From Deltaproteobacteria bacterium (GTDB lineage Bacteria; Myxococcota_A; UBA9042; DTJE01): 18,366 bases of DNA. The notes beneath the pieces are model-generated. The model saw only the letters and a program-made list of their open reading frames with translations. It was not told where the DNA came from and ran no database searches. A program made the position numbers and the translations under genes. The stretch lies in contig JADHTP010000031.1 in the NCBI GenBank assembly GCA_016784945.1, positions 1 to 18,366 of the forward strand, written 5' to 3'. Positions 1 to 6,926 of the stretch are shown here, piece after piece; the first letter of the stretch is position 1; every line of letters begins with the position of its first letter.

Positions 1-592
1 GACGGATACAATCCTGACTCAAGGACTGGGCTTCGTCAGGGCAAAGGACCCTGCTGCATCTGCGGCACAACACGTACGGAAGGGGCGAGTGGTCTGCCGA
101 TTTGCGGGCCGGGAGGAATTCGGGCCCCGCGCCCTGGGCAACCGGTCCATCCTGTTTTCCGCATCGCGACCGGGCCTGCCGCAACGGGTCAACAAGGCCC
201 TCGGCCGGGACGGATACATGCCTTTTGCACCCGCCATGCGGGACGTGGCCACGGGATTCGCCATGGGTGGGGCCCCTCCTGGGGTGGACTTCGGACACAT
301 GACCATCGCCACGGACACCTCCGGTGAGTTCCAGTCGGAATGCCCCAGTGCCGTCCATGTGGATCACACCACCCGGCCCCAGGTGGTGGAACAGGCAACC
401 GCGCCCGATTTCTATCATCTACTCACGGAACACCGCGGGTTGGGCGGGAGCCGGGCACTCATCAACACCAGCTTCAACCTGCACGGCGAACCCATCGTGC
501 ATACGCCCGAGGAGGCCATCTCCACCTTCAAGCGGTCGGGCTTGGACGTGCTTCAACTTGGCGACATCGAGGTACGACGTTTCGGGAGTTGA
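1..592 (+). CDS. Carbamoyltransferase (CmcH/NodU family), 3' part only
   Basis: This is the C-terminal part of a carbamoyltransferase. The frame is open from base 2 and stops with TGA at 590-592, so the true start and the N-terminal Kae1-like catalytic domain lie upstream of the window. What is visible is the C-terminal domain. The block GREEFGPRALGNRSIL (about 111-162) is the family hallmark, followed by INTSFNLHGEPIV and a TPEEAI segment near the end. Family knowledge: these enzymes transfer a carbamoyl group from carbamoyl phosphate to a hydroxyl of a small molecule such as an antibiotic, Nod factor or toxin, in the cytoplasm. The substrate here cannot be told. A DUF5989 gene, which often accompanies this family, lies about 1.2 kb downstream beyond the opposing flippase-like gene. 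The next gene is convergent with a gap of only 16 bases, and I see no clear terminator between them. Confidence 0.93.
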   Translation, partial: TDTILTQGLGFVRAKDPAASAAQHVRKGRVVCRFAGREEFGPRALGNRSILFSASRPGLPQRVNKALGRDGYMPFAPAMRDVATGFAMGGAPPGVDFGHMTIATDTSGEFQSECPSAVHVDHTTRPQVVEQATAPDFYHLLTEHRGLGGSRALINTSFNLHGEPIVHTPEEAISTFKRSGLDVLQLGDIEVRRFGS

Positions 593-608
593 AATTGTCC
601 ATCGGTCT

Positions 609-1640
609 TCAGTCGCTTTCTGAATCGGATTCGGTTTCCGCGGCCGTCGAAGGGTCGTCTTCCGCCTTCCACTTCAGGCCTGGCAGGCTCACCAGGCCCT
701 GACCACACATCACCACCACTTCCACGGCGTGGACCAGGACCCCCAGCGAGAACCCCACGTCCTCGCCACCGAGGCCTGTCAGCACCACGGCCCGGGTCAC
801 GAAATAGTGGATGTTCCCCGCATAGGTGGGCGGGGCCGGCAACGCGAATCCCACCCCCATGAGCGCCAGCACCATGATGCCGTCGGTGAGCCCCAGGGAC
901 AGGTGCAGGGCCTTGGCCGTGCAGGCGATGGCGGCCCACAGGACCACAAAGGAAAACAGGGTCACGGACAGGGACTTGATGAATGTCCGCACGTCCCCCA
1001 GGACGGCCATGCCCTCGGAGAACCGGGTCATCTGGGCCGACAGCTTCCCGGCGGCTGCGGGGCTCAGGAACCACGAGAACAGTCCTCGCATCCGGGTTTC
1101 GAAAGCCTCGCCGGAGCCCTTGAACGCGGCGATCCCGCCGATCACGCCCAGGAATGCGGCACCGCCCACCACCCACATGGCCGTCCCGGTCCAGTCGTCG
1201 GGAATGGTATAGAAGGCCGCGGACACCAGCAGCAGGGAGCCCACGATCAACAGGTCCAGCACCTTGGCCCCCAGCACCGTGGCCAGGGCAAAGCTGAAGG
1301 GCACCTTGGGGGCGTTCGCCGCCAGGAGGTAAGGCCTGGACGACAGCTCGCCGAGCCGCGCCGGTATGAGGTTGTTCATGAGGAAGCCCACGGCCATGGT
1401 CCGAAAGACCAGGCCGTAGGGGACGGCGGCCTTGTGGTCCAGCAGGATCCGCCAGCGCCAGGCCTTGACCCCGTAGTGGAGGAACAGCACCAGCACGGAG
1501 CCCGCCAGCCACCGGTAGTCCGCGTCCTTGAGCACCTGCCCCACACGGTCCCAGTTCACGTTCATGGTGGCGAACCAGGCCAGGCCCACGCCCACCACCA
1601 GTCCCACCAGCACCTGCAGGTATTTTCCGGCGCCCTTCAA
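609..1640 (-). CDS. Flippase-like integral membrane protein (LPG_synthase_TM / UPF0104 family)
   Basis: A 343-residue polytopic inner-membrane protein of the lysylphosphatidylglycerol synthase transmembrane family (AglD/YbhN-like), whose members are thought to move or modify lipids or lipid-linked sugars. Hydrophobic stretches lie at about 6-25, 44-61, 72-94, 116-146, 153-172, 229-253, 256-282 and 299-321. The motif NNLIPARLGELSRP-like (residues 89-103, here reading NNLIPARLGELSSRP) is the family signature. The C-terminal tail (about 322-343) is short and acidic. The start is a TTG at 1638-1640, preceded on the minus strand by GGGGGAG about six bases away. No ATG gives a better fit. It is transcribed towards the carbamoyltransferase and away from the DUF5989 gene. 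The substrate is unknown. The family assignment is firm, the role is inferred. Confidence 0.85.
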   Translation of the reverse strand: MKGAGKYLQVLVGLVVGVGLAWFATMNVNWDRVGQVLKDADYRWLAGSVLVLFLHYGVKAWRWRILLDHKAAVPYGLVFRTMAVGFLMNNLIPARLGELSSRPYLLAANAPKVPFSFALATVLGAKVLDLLIVGSLLLVSAAFYTIPDDWTGTAMWVVGGAAFLGVIGGIAAFKGSGEAFETRMRGLFSWFLSPAAAGKLSAQMTRFSEGMAVLGDVRTFIKSLSVTLFSFVVLWAAIACTAKALHLSLGLTDGIMVLALMGVGFALPAPPTYAGNIHYFVTRAVVLTGLGGEDVGFSLGVLVHAVEVVVMCGQGLVSLPGLKWKAEDDPSTAAETESDSESD

Positions 1641-1774
1641 ATCCGACTCCCCCGTCCCGAAGCAAGGTCCAAGACGGCGTGTCGATTATGCGGCATTTCG
1701 ATCCCATGGCAAGTGTCGGGCGGTTGACCGGTGGGCCCGATCACGTTATTGGTGCGGGGACTCGCACCTACGGG

Positions 1775-1924
1775 GTGGCCGTGCTCAAGGACTTCTGGCT
1801 CTACCTGAAGGTACGGAAGAAATGGTGGCTGGCGCCCATCGTGGCGCTCCTGATGCTGTTCGGACTGCTGGTGGCCGCCACCCAGGGGTCCGCCGTGGCC
1901 CCGTTCATCTACACCCTGTTCTGA
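1775..1924 (+). CDS. DUF5989 small membrane protein
   Basis: A 49-residue protein that matches the DUF5989 pattern: a charged aromatic N-terminus (LKDFWLYLKVRKKWWLAPI), one membrane helix (IVALLMLFGLLVAATQG) and the conserved ending SAVAPFIYTLF. The start is chosen by family length. GTG at 1775 gives a protein beginning MAVLKDFW. GTG 1781 is equally possible. In-frame upstream starts (ATG 1706, ATG 1688, GTG 1679) would add 23-32 residues unlike the family, and none has a good ribosome-binding site. Family knowledge: DUF5989 genes usually sit beside carbamoyltransferases and SxtJ-like membrane genes in natural-product or glycan loci. Here the gene is separated from the carbamoyltransferase by the opposing flippase-like gene. 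Function unknown. Confidence 0.75.
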   Translation: MAVLKDFWLYLKVRKKWWLAPIVALLMLFGLLVAATQGSAVAPFIYTLF

Positions 1925-1999
1925 TCGATTCGCCCCAGGCACCACTTGTTCCACGAACGCTGGTTCCCTATCATGTGTGGGGGCTTGCAGGGGACAGAC

Positions 2000-3907
2000 A
2001 TGACACGCCATAGCCTTGTGACCGTCATCGTCATCGTGCTGACCGCCTCCCTCATGGCCTGCGGGGGTGGTGGAAAAAAGGGACTTGCCGACGTCACCTA
2101 CTACGAGCTGCCCGATGTGACGGTCCCGGATGGCATGGATGTCCCGCCACAGACCGACACCGACGAAGAAAGGCCCCAGGTCCTGGGCTGTGAAATCGTC
2201 CCGCTTTTCGACGCGGACGTGCCCATCAGCCTGAAGGCGGGCGAGTCCGATTGGATCCGGGTCAAGGTCATCGATCACGAACTCAACGGCGCGGCCCCCA
2301 ACGTGGCCCTCTATTACCAGATCGATCAGATCACGGACCTGCTCGGGGCACCCGCCCAGGGGGACGGCCAGCTGGGCGCCGAAGTGGCCTACACCGACGA
2401 AAGCGGCGTGGCCAAGACCACCTTCGCCGCCGGGATGGCAGTGGACCTGATCTACACGGTGTCCATTTCCGCCGACTGTGGCGATCCCGTGACCGTGCAG
2501 ATCGTGGTGAGCGAGAGCCCCATGGGGTGCATAGAAGTTTTCCTGGAATACGATGGTGGCCTGTCCGAGGCGTCCCTGAACACCATCAAGCTGCACGTGC
2601 TGCCCGGTGACTACACCTGCGGCCTGCTGTCCACCACCATCACGGACCCGGCCGCATCCCTGGCGGACAAGACCATCACCGACCTGTACGGGACCGCCAA
2701 GTTCGAATCCATCCCCGCGGGCAACTACTACACGGTCTTCGCAACGGCCAAGGGACCCAAGTTCCCGGGCCAGGAAGAAGCCTGCGTGGTGGCCAACGGG
2801 TGCAGGGAAGGCGTGTTCGTCCAGCCTGACAAGTGCCAGCAACTGAAGCCTTTTACCCTGTATTCGGCCGTCATGAACCCCACGGGCTGCTACGAGAGCG
2901 TGGACAAGTTCGACCTGTCCAAGGTCATCGAGGACTGTGCCGGCGGGGACACCACCATCGTGGAGTGCGCCACGGCCACCGGCGCCGTGGGCCAGCAGAT
3001 CTGCTGTGTGCTGAACGAGATCGAGACCTTCTTCACCAATCCCGGCGAAACCATCGTGGAAACCATCGTGGATATCGCCAAGCAGTTTTTACCCACCATC
3101 ATCGTGGACGCCGTGGCCAACATCTTCAAGGACGCCGTGGCAAAGATCGTCACGGACCTGCTGTTCAACGCCGCCCCCGACTTCATCAAGGACTTCTTCA
3201 CCATCGGCCAGGACATGGTGGGCATCATCACCCACCCCGAACTGCCGTCGGAACTGTGCCTGAGCAAGCTGAACAGCGACTACTCCATCGAAGGAACGCA
3301 CTACTACACGGGGATCATCCTGTACTGGAAGATCGGGTGCGATCCCAGTGCCCCGGACTATGACACCTGCGGCCAGTTGATATTCGACCTGGACGACCTG
3401 CAGAACACCCAGTTCCCGGTGAGCCTGGTGGAAGGGCAGTTCACGGCAAGCATCTGGAAATTCAACCAACTCCTGGTGGACCCGCACCTCATCAAGCTGA
3501 ACTACGGCAAGCTGATCCTGTTCGTGCTGAACGAGGTCCTGATCCCGACGATCACCGGCGGGCAGGCCCACAGCATGCTGGAGGCGGCCAAGCTGTGGAT
3601 CAATTGCAAGGCCCTGGCCGACGGCGTCATCGGGGAGGTGCGGGGCCTGATCCCGGGCCTGGACAAGAGCGACGTGGAAGACGTGTGCAACGAGACCATC
3701 GACTTCCTGCTGGGGCCCGTGGACCTGTTCCTGGGATCCTTGACCCTGGACTCCAACATCTCGATCCAGGGCAGCGGCACCATGGTGGACGACCCCTGCG
3801 ACCTCAAGGTGAACAAGATCGTCAACGGGGTCTGGACCGGCCAGATCCAGACTTCAGAAAGCGCCCAGTCCGCCGTCACCGGCACCTGGAGCGCAACCAA
3901 GAAGTAG
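2000..3907 (+). CDS. Large secreted lipoprotein of unknown function
   Basis: A 635-residue predicted lipoprotein. ATG 2000 is preceded by AGGGGA at about 1989-1994, a good ribosome-binding site, so this start is preferred over an upstream in-frame ATG at 1946. The signal peptide MTRHSLVTVIVIVLTASLMAC ends in a lipobox LMAC with the lipid-accepting Cys at residue 21. Then come a Gly/Lys patch and an Asp/Val/Pro-rich linker (about 30-58) like those of many deltaproteobacterial lipoproteins. Residues about 63-270 look like beta-rich, Ig- or transthyretin-like repeats (for example FESIPAGNYYTVFATAKGP) with scattered Cys. Residues about 345-420 are amphipathic helices rich in Ile, Val, Ala, Phe and Asp. 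The C-terminus is Cys-containing and ends GTWSATKK. I do not recognise a named family. Its likely place is the periplasm or outer membrane. It is followed by a hairpin terminator and looks monocistronic. Confidence 0.88.
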   Translation: MTRHSLVTVIVIVLTASLMACGGGGKKGLADVTYYELPDVTVPDGMDVPPQTDTDEERPQVLGCEIVPLFDADVPISLKAGESDWIRVKVIDHELNGAAPNVALYYQIDQITDLLGAPAQGDGQLGAEVAYTDESGVAKTTFAAGMAVDLIYTVSISADCGDPVTVQIVVSESPMGCIEVFLEYDGGLSEASLNTIKLHVLPGDYTCGLLSTTITDPAASLADKTITDLYGTAKFESIPAGNYYTVFATAKGPKFPGQEEACVVANGCREGVFVQPDKCQQLKPFTLYSAVMNPTGCYESVDKFDLSKVIEDCAGGDTTIVECATATGAVGQQICCVLNEIETFFTNPGETIVETIVDIAKQFLPTIIVDAVANIFKDAVAKIVTDLLFNAAPDFIKDFFTIGQDMVGIITHPELPSELCLSKLNSDYSIEGTHYYTGIILYWKIGCDPSAPDYDTCGQLIFDLDDLQNTQFPVSLVEGQFTASIWKFNQLLVDPHLIKLNYGKLILFVLNEVLIPTITGGQAHSMLEAAKLWINCKALADGVIGEVRGLIPGLDKSDVEDVCNETIDFLLGPVDLFLGSLTLDSNISIQGSGTMVDDPCDLKVNKIVNGVWTGQIQTSESAQSAVTGTWSATKK

Positions 3908-3918
3908 GCCTTTGGAGT

Positions 3919-3939
3919 GCGCAAGCTTGCTTGCGCTTT
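3919..3939 (+). terminator. Rho-independent-like terminator after the lipoprotein gene
   Basis: A perfect 7-bp stem, GCGCAAG (3919-3925) with CTTGCGC (3930-3936), a 4-base loop, then TTT. It begins 12 bases after the TAG of the lipoprotein gene. The short T run makes it a modest terminator. Confidence 0.65.
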
Positions 3940-3949
3940 CCGACCACCA

Positions 3950-4201
3950 TCAGAATTCCAAGGTCTTGTAAGTCTCCGGCACCACGATCTCCGAGTCACC
4001 CGCGGCTTCACGCAGTATCTCCATGAACTCCCCAGTCCCCAGCAGGGGCAGTAGAGGCGCCCTGTCTTGGGGGCCGAAGGGTGCCATGAAGTCGTCAAAG
4101 TGGGTGTGTCCCATCGCGAGAAGTAGGGCTCCATGAGCCAGGTCTTCCCTTCGTGGGTGAATTCCAGGCCCGCCAGCGCCGGTCCACCTGACCTGCACCA
4201 T
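3950..4201 (-). pseudogene. MBL-fold hydrolase-like pseudogene (frameshift plus internal deletion)
   Basis: An 83-codon frame is open from ATG 4201 to TGA 3950, but it is not an intact gene. It opens MVQVRWTGA. Dropping one base in the next codons (the T of GCT) would continue AAGLEFTHEGKTWLMEPYFSR, the usual N-terminus of small UlaG-like metallo-beta-lactamase-fold proteins. The open frame later gives GHTHFDDFMAPFG and TGEFMEILREA, which resemble the C-terminal metal-site region of the same family. The long middle part of the domain is missing. The simplest reading is a one-base insertion near 4173-4176 plus a large internal deletion near 4095-4115. The 83-residue product could not form the fold. 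The family identification comes from remembered motifs, not a search. Confidence 0.6.
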
Positions 4202-4245
4202 GGCGTCACCTCCCCTGTCAGCCCGCTGAAAGCATAGCGTATTGG

Positions 4246-4269
4246 CCGGGGCCCCGGTAGAATAGGCCC
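4246..4269 (+). promoter_or_regulatory. Possible promoter region of the resident glycosylase gene
   Basis: A perfect 12-bp palindrome, CCGGGGCCCCGG, lies at 4246-4257. It is followed by TAGAAT (4258-4263), which resembles a -10 box and ends six bases before ATG 4270. This would fit a transcript with little or no leader, and no clear ribosome-binding site is seen. After the insertion this region would also feed the element's first genes. There is no convincing -35 box. Tentative. Confidence 0.3.
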
Positions 4270-4512
4270 ATGGACCTGCATGCTGTCACGGCTGCCCTGG
4301 TGGACGATTTGAGCGGGCTTCGCTTCGGTCTGCCCGTGAGCCACGTGTACAACCCCCTTTTGTACGCGGCCGAACCCTGGCGCCTGTACCTGGAACGGTA
4401 TGGCTTGGCGCCCCGGGATGTGATCCTTCTGGGCATGAATCCCGGCCCGTGGGGGTTGTCAAATTCCAACGAACAGGCTCCACGTCCGGATTACCAATGG
4501 AGAGCTGCATGA
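4270..4512 (+). pseudogene. 5' remnant of the resident SMUG1-type uracil-DNA glycosylase gene, interrupted by the element
   Basis: The 80-codon frame begins as a normal SMUG1-like glycosylase: ALVDDLSGLRFGLPVSHVYNPLLYA, then PWRLYLERYG, then LLGMNPGPWG. It aligns without gaps to the intact copy at 4949-5710 over 62 codons, with about 37 identities by hand count. At about 4455, just after the active-site motif GMNPGPWG, the similarity stops abruptly. The frame runs 18 more codons through unrelated DNA to a TGA at 4510-4512. That TGA overlaps the ATG of the next gene as ATGA. The remaining two thirds of the resident gene would be expected beyond the far end of the element, outside the window. 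The product lacks the rest of the active site and should be inactive, but its translation may feed the next gene. Confidence 0.85.
4436..4460 (+). other. Left junction of the integrated element (attL-like)
   Basis: Here the resident glycosylase sequence ends (codons for MNPGPWG, about 4436-4456) and element DNA begins (TTGTCAAATTCC onwards). A tyrosine recombinase is encoded 1.5 kb inside. The crossover is probably within the conserved active-site codons. No second copy of this stretch is seen in the window, so the matching right junction must lie outside it. The exact core cannot be fixed. Confidence 0.6.
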
Positions 4513-5009
4513 CAGCGATAGAGATGAGTTTCGACGGCTCTCTACTACAAAGAGGATTTTGGCTCTACGTGTGGACGGTCCAGGCTAATGACCGGACGGT
4601 GCTGTACGTAGGGCGAACCGGGGACAGTTCGTCCCCGAATGCCTCCTCGCCCTTCCGTCGTATCGGCCAGCACCTGGATAGCCGCCCGAACGCCAAGGGT
4701 AACGCCATGGCCCGTCAGTTGAAGACAGAAGGCGTGGACCCAACGAAATGCCGCTTTGAGATGCTGGCCTTCGGGCCGATTTTTCCGGAACAGGAAACCA
4801 TGGCTGAACACCGCGTCATACGTGACCGTGTCGCCGCACTCGAACGCAAGCTTGCCGACCACCTTAAAGGTCGGGGACACACTGTCATCGGGACACACCC
4901 AAGAAAAAGACCTCTGGACGAGCAGACGACGGAACTCTTGGACGAAGTGTGCCGTGCTGTGGACAAGCGCCTTGCAACGCCGGTCGAAGGCAGGGGGCGA
5001 CCATCCTGA
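4509..5009 (+). CDS. GIY-YIG-like nuclease domain protein
   Basis: A 166-residue protein. The first half fits a GIY-YIG nuclease core: WLYVWTV (residues 18-24, the GIY strand), VLYVGRTGDSS (31-41, the YIG strand), then SPFRRIGQHLD (47-57), which would supply the conserved Arg. Candidate catalytic Glu residues lie at 94-112 (PEQETMAEHR, ALERKL). Such nucleases cut DNA with a divalent metal. The start ATG 4509 is chosen because GGAGAG lies about five bases upstream and because it overlaps, as ATGA, the stop of the interrupted glycosylase frame. A longer in-frame start (GTG/ATG region from 4449) would read through host codons. The 3' end overlaps the start of the intact glycosylase gene as CTGA. 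Order and coupling suggest the two act together, perhaps removing a base and then cutting the strand. That is inference. Confidence 0.6.
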   Translation: MTAIEMSFDGSLLQRGFWLYVWTVQANDRTVLYVGRTGDSSSPNASSPFRRIGQHLDSRPNAKGNAMARQLKTEGVDPTKCRFEMLAFGPIFPEQETMAEHRVIRDRVAALERKLADHLKGRGHTVIGTHPRKRPLDEQTTELLDEVCRAVDKRLATPVEGRGRPS

Positions 5010-5710
5010 AGCAAATCACAGACGACCTCGTTGCCGACCTCGATGGCCTGACGTTCGGCCCACCCGTCTCGCATGTCTACAATCCCCTGGTCTACGCCCG
5101 ACAACCTTGGGACCTGTACTGCGAGCGGTTCGGACGCAGCCCCAAGGAGGTCTTGCTGGTCGGCCTGAATCCAGGACCCTTTGGTATGGCTCAGGTCGGC
5201 GTGCCTTTCGGCGAGGTCTCGGCAGTGCGCGACTGGTTGGACATCGAAGCGCCCGTGGGACGGCCCGTGGACGAGCACCCAAAGCGGCCCATCCAGGGAT
5301 TCGCCTGTCCCCGAACCGAGGTTAGTGGCGCTCGTCTGTGGGGGTGGGCACAAGAGCGTTTCGGAACCCCCGATGCCTTCTTCGCCCGGTTCTTCGTGGC
5401 CAATTACTGTCCCCTCGTCTTCATGGAGACGGGCGGTCGCAACCGCACCCCCGACAAGTTACCCAAGGCAGAACGAACGCCGATGGACGAGGCGTGCGAC
5501 CGTGCACTTCGGCGAACGGTCGAACACTTCCAACCACAAATCGTTGCCGGGGTCGGCAAGTTCGCCGAGAAGAAGGCTCGTCAGGTGGTCGGTGACCTGG
5601 ACTTGAACATAGTGAGCGTCCCACACCCAAGTCCGGCCAACCCTGCGGCCAACCGGGGCTGGGCGAGACAGATGACCTCGGCCCTGGAAGAGGCGGGCAT
5701 CGCCTTGTAA
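4949..5710 (+). CDS. SMUG1-type single-strand-selective uracil-DNA glycosylase, element copy
   Basis: A complete SMUG1-family glycosylase, which would excise uracil or oxidised uracil derivatives from DNA. The family blocks are all present: GLNPGPFGMAQVGVPFGE (catalytic loop), ANYCPLVFMETGGRNRTP, and VPHPSPANPAANRGW (the minor-groove intercalation loop). The start is unusual. Alignment to the resident copy shows the protein should begin at about 5000-5006, but no ATG, GTG or TTG lies there. GTG 4949 is the nearest standard start and would add 18 residues read over the GIY-YIG gene. A more attractive start is CTG 5006: AGGGGG lies nine bases upstream and CTG overlaps the preceding stop as CTGA, giving a 234-residue protein. 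ATC 5003 is another candidate. It may replace the activity of the interrupted resident gene, or serve as an effector with the GIY-YIG protein. Confidence 0.9.
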   Translation: MPCCGQAPCNAGRRQGATILKQITDDLVADLDGLTFGPPVSHVYNPLVYARQPWDLYCERFGRSPKEVLLVGLNPGPFGMAQVGVPFGEVSAVRDWLDIEAPVGRPVDEHPKRPIQGFACPRTEVSGARLWGWAQERFGTPDAFFARFFVANYCPLVFMETGGRNRTPDKLPKAERTPMDEACDRALRRTVEHFQPQIVAGVGKFAEKKARQVVGDLDLNIVSVPHPSPANPAANRGWARQMTSALEEAGIAL

Positions 5711-5921
5711 CCGCACGGACCGATGGCCCGACCGTTGGCCACCGCCGGGGTCATCTTGTCCGCATCTCCAATACGTCTCTGGGAGATTCCCACACCCGAT
5801 TCGAATTTTTAATCGAGCGGTTCTGACATTCCGAGAGGACCCTTCCGGGGCAGCCCCGTACCAGGGCCAAAAAGAATCCACGAAGAGGGGCTTACGACCG
5901 GCAGTAGCGAGTGGAGAAGGT

Positions 5922-5950
5922 GGTTCCGGGAATCGAAAGTTCTCGGAACC
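5922..5950 (+). repeat. Inverted repeat just upstream of the recombinase gene
   Basis: GGTTCCGGGAA (5922-5932) and TTCTCGGAACC (5940-5950) pair over 11 bp with one G-T position, around a 7-base loop. It ends three bases before the recombinase ribosome-binding site (GGAGGG, 5954-5959), so it could be an operator or an RNA hairpin limiting recombinase translation. The rest of the gap 5711-5963 holds one CCCGATTC copy (5795-5802) and an A/T patch at about 5803-5813 that may belong to a promoter. I see nothing else in it. Confidence 0.5.
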
Positions 5951-5963
5951 ATCGGAGGGCAAG

Positions 5964-6926
5964 ATGACCGATTCACTCGTTCCAACGAACACACCCACAA
6001 GGCTCATCCCCAGTGACTTGATGGCGAGGGCAAGGGACTATGTACGGGCTAGTAAATCCGAGTCAACACTGCGCGTGTATGCGAACGTCTGGCGGGCTTT
6101 CTCCGCGTGGTGCGACCAGCGCAGGCTGGGTGCAATGCCCGCAACGCCGGAGACAGTCGTGGGCTACATCGTCGAACAGGCTGACCGTCTCCGGCCTCAG
6201 ACCGTCAAGAAGCACCTTGCAGCCATTAGCCAGATGCACAAGCTCGCCGGGCAGGAGTCGCCAGTACAGACGGAGCCTGTTCGTTTAGTGATGCAGGGGC
6301 TGCGACGCTCGAAGGGGGTGTCATCCTGCCCGAAGAAGGCTCTGCGTGTGGAACACATCAAAAAGATGGTCGCCACGCTGCCCGACAATGAGGTAGGCAT
6401 CCGCGACCGTGCCATGCTGCTCGTCGGTTTCATGGGTGGGATGCGGCGGTCGGAACTGGTCAGCCTCGATGTGTCCGACCTGTCCTTCGAGCCGGAGGGC
6501 CTCGTCATCAACATCAGGAAGTCAAAACGCGACCAAGAGGGCAAGGGACGGCGAATCGGAATACCACGGGGCAAGTATGCGGAGACTTGCCCCGTCCGGG
6601 CTGCCCAGCACTGGCTAGGTGTGTCCGGCATCAAGAGCGGCCCACTGTTCCTACGCCTCGACCATGCTGCGGCTGTCCACACCCGCCTTTCAGGCAGGTC
6701 CATTGCCCTCGTGGTGCAGCGGACCGCCGCCCGAGCAGGACTCGACCCCAAGCTGTTCGCCGGGCACAGCCTGCGACGCGGATTTGCGACGGAAGCGGCT
6801 CGCGCCGGAGCCGCCGAACGGGATATTGCGCGAACGACCGGCCACTCGTCGCTGGCCGTACTCAGGGGCTACGTCGAGGCCGGTACAATTTTTGAGGACT
6901 GCGCGGCGCTGAAGCTCGACCTGTAG
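5964..6926 (+). CDS. Tyrosine recombinase / integrase
   Basis: A 320-residue site-specific tyrosine recombinase with the usual two domains: a SAM-like core-binding domain (about 18-110, including STLRVYANVWRAFSAWC) and a catalytic domain (about 125-310). The catalytic residues are visible: Arg161 in GGMRRSEL, a Lys near 186-188 in RKSKRD, His268 and Arg271 in GHSLRRGF, His294 in TTGHSS and Tyr303 in LRGYVEAG. All are intact, so the enzyme should be active. ATG 5964 follows GGAGGGCAAG at a good distance. It lies inside the element about 1.5 kb from the left junction and is the likely enzyme for insertion into the glycosylase gene. An inverted repeat sits directly upstream and CCCGATTC copies flank the gene. 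No excisionase is recognised in the window. Confidence 0.95.
   Translation: MTDSLVPTNTPTRLIPSDLMARARDYVRASKSESTLRVYANVWRAFSAWCDQRRLGAMPATPETVVGYIVEQADRLRPQTVKKHLAAISQMHKLAGQESPVQTEPVRLVMQGLRRSKGVSSCPKKALRVEHIKKMVATLPDNEVGIRDRAMLLVGFMGGMRRSELVSLDVSDLSFEPEGLVINIRKSKRDQEGKGRRIGIPRGKYAETCPVRAAQHWLGVSGIKSGPLFLRLDHAAAVHTRLSGRSIALVVQRTAARAGLDPKLFAGHSLRRGFATEAARAGAAERDIARTTGHSSLAVLRGYVEAGTIFEDCAALKLDL

Noticed and set aside
729..1727. A 332-codon plus-strand frame opposite the flippase-like gene
   Set aside because: It is rich in His, Gln, Gly, Arg and Pro, as expected from the antisense of a high-GC membrane-protein gene. The opposite strand has clear membrane segments and a family motif.
1637..2842. 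A 401-codon minus-strand frame across the DUF5989 and lipoprotein genes
   Set aside because: It crosses two supported genes on the other strand and has no recognisable domain. It is a high-GC shadow frame.
3502..4344. A 280-codon minus-strand frame over the lipoprotein 3' end
   Set aside because: Only the part near 4100-4180 has meaning, as the out-of-frame piece of the MBL pseudogene. The rest is antisense to the lipoprotein gene.
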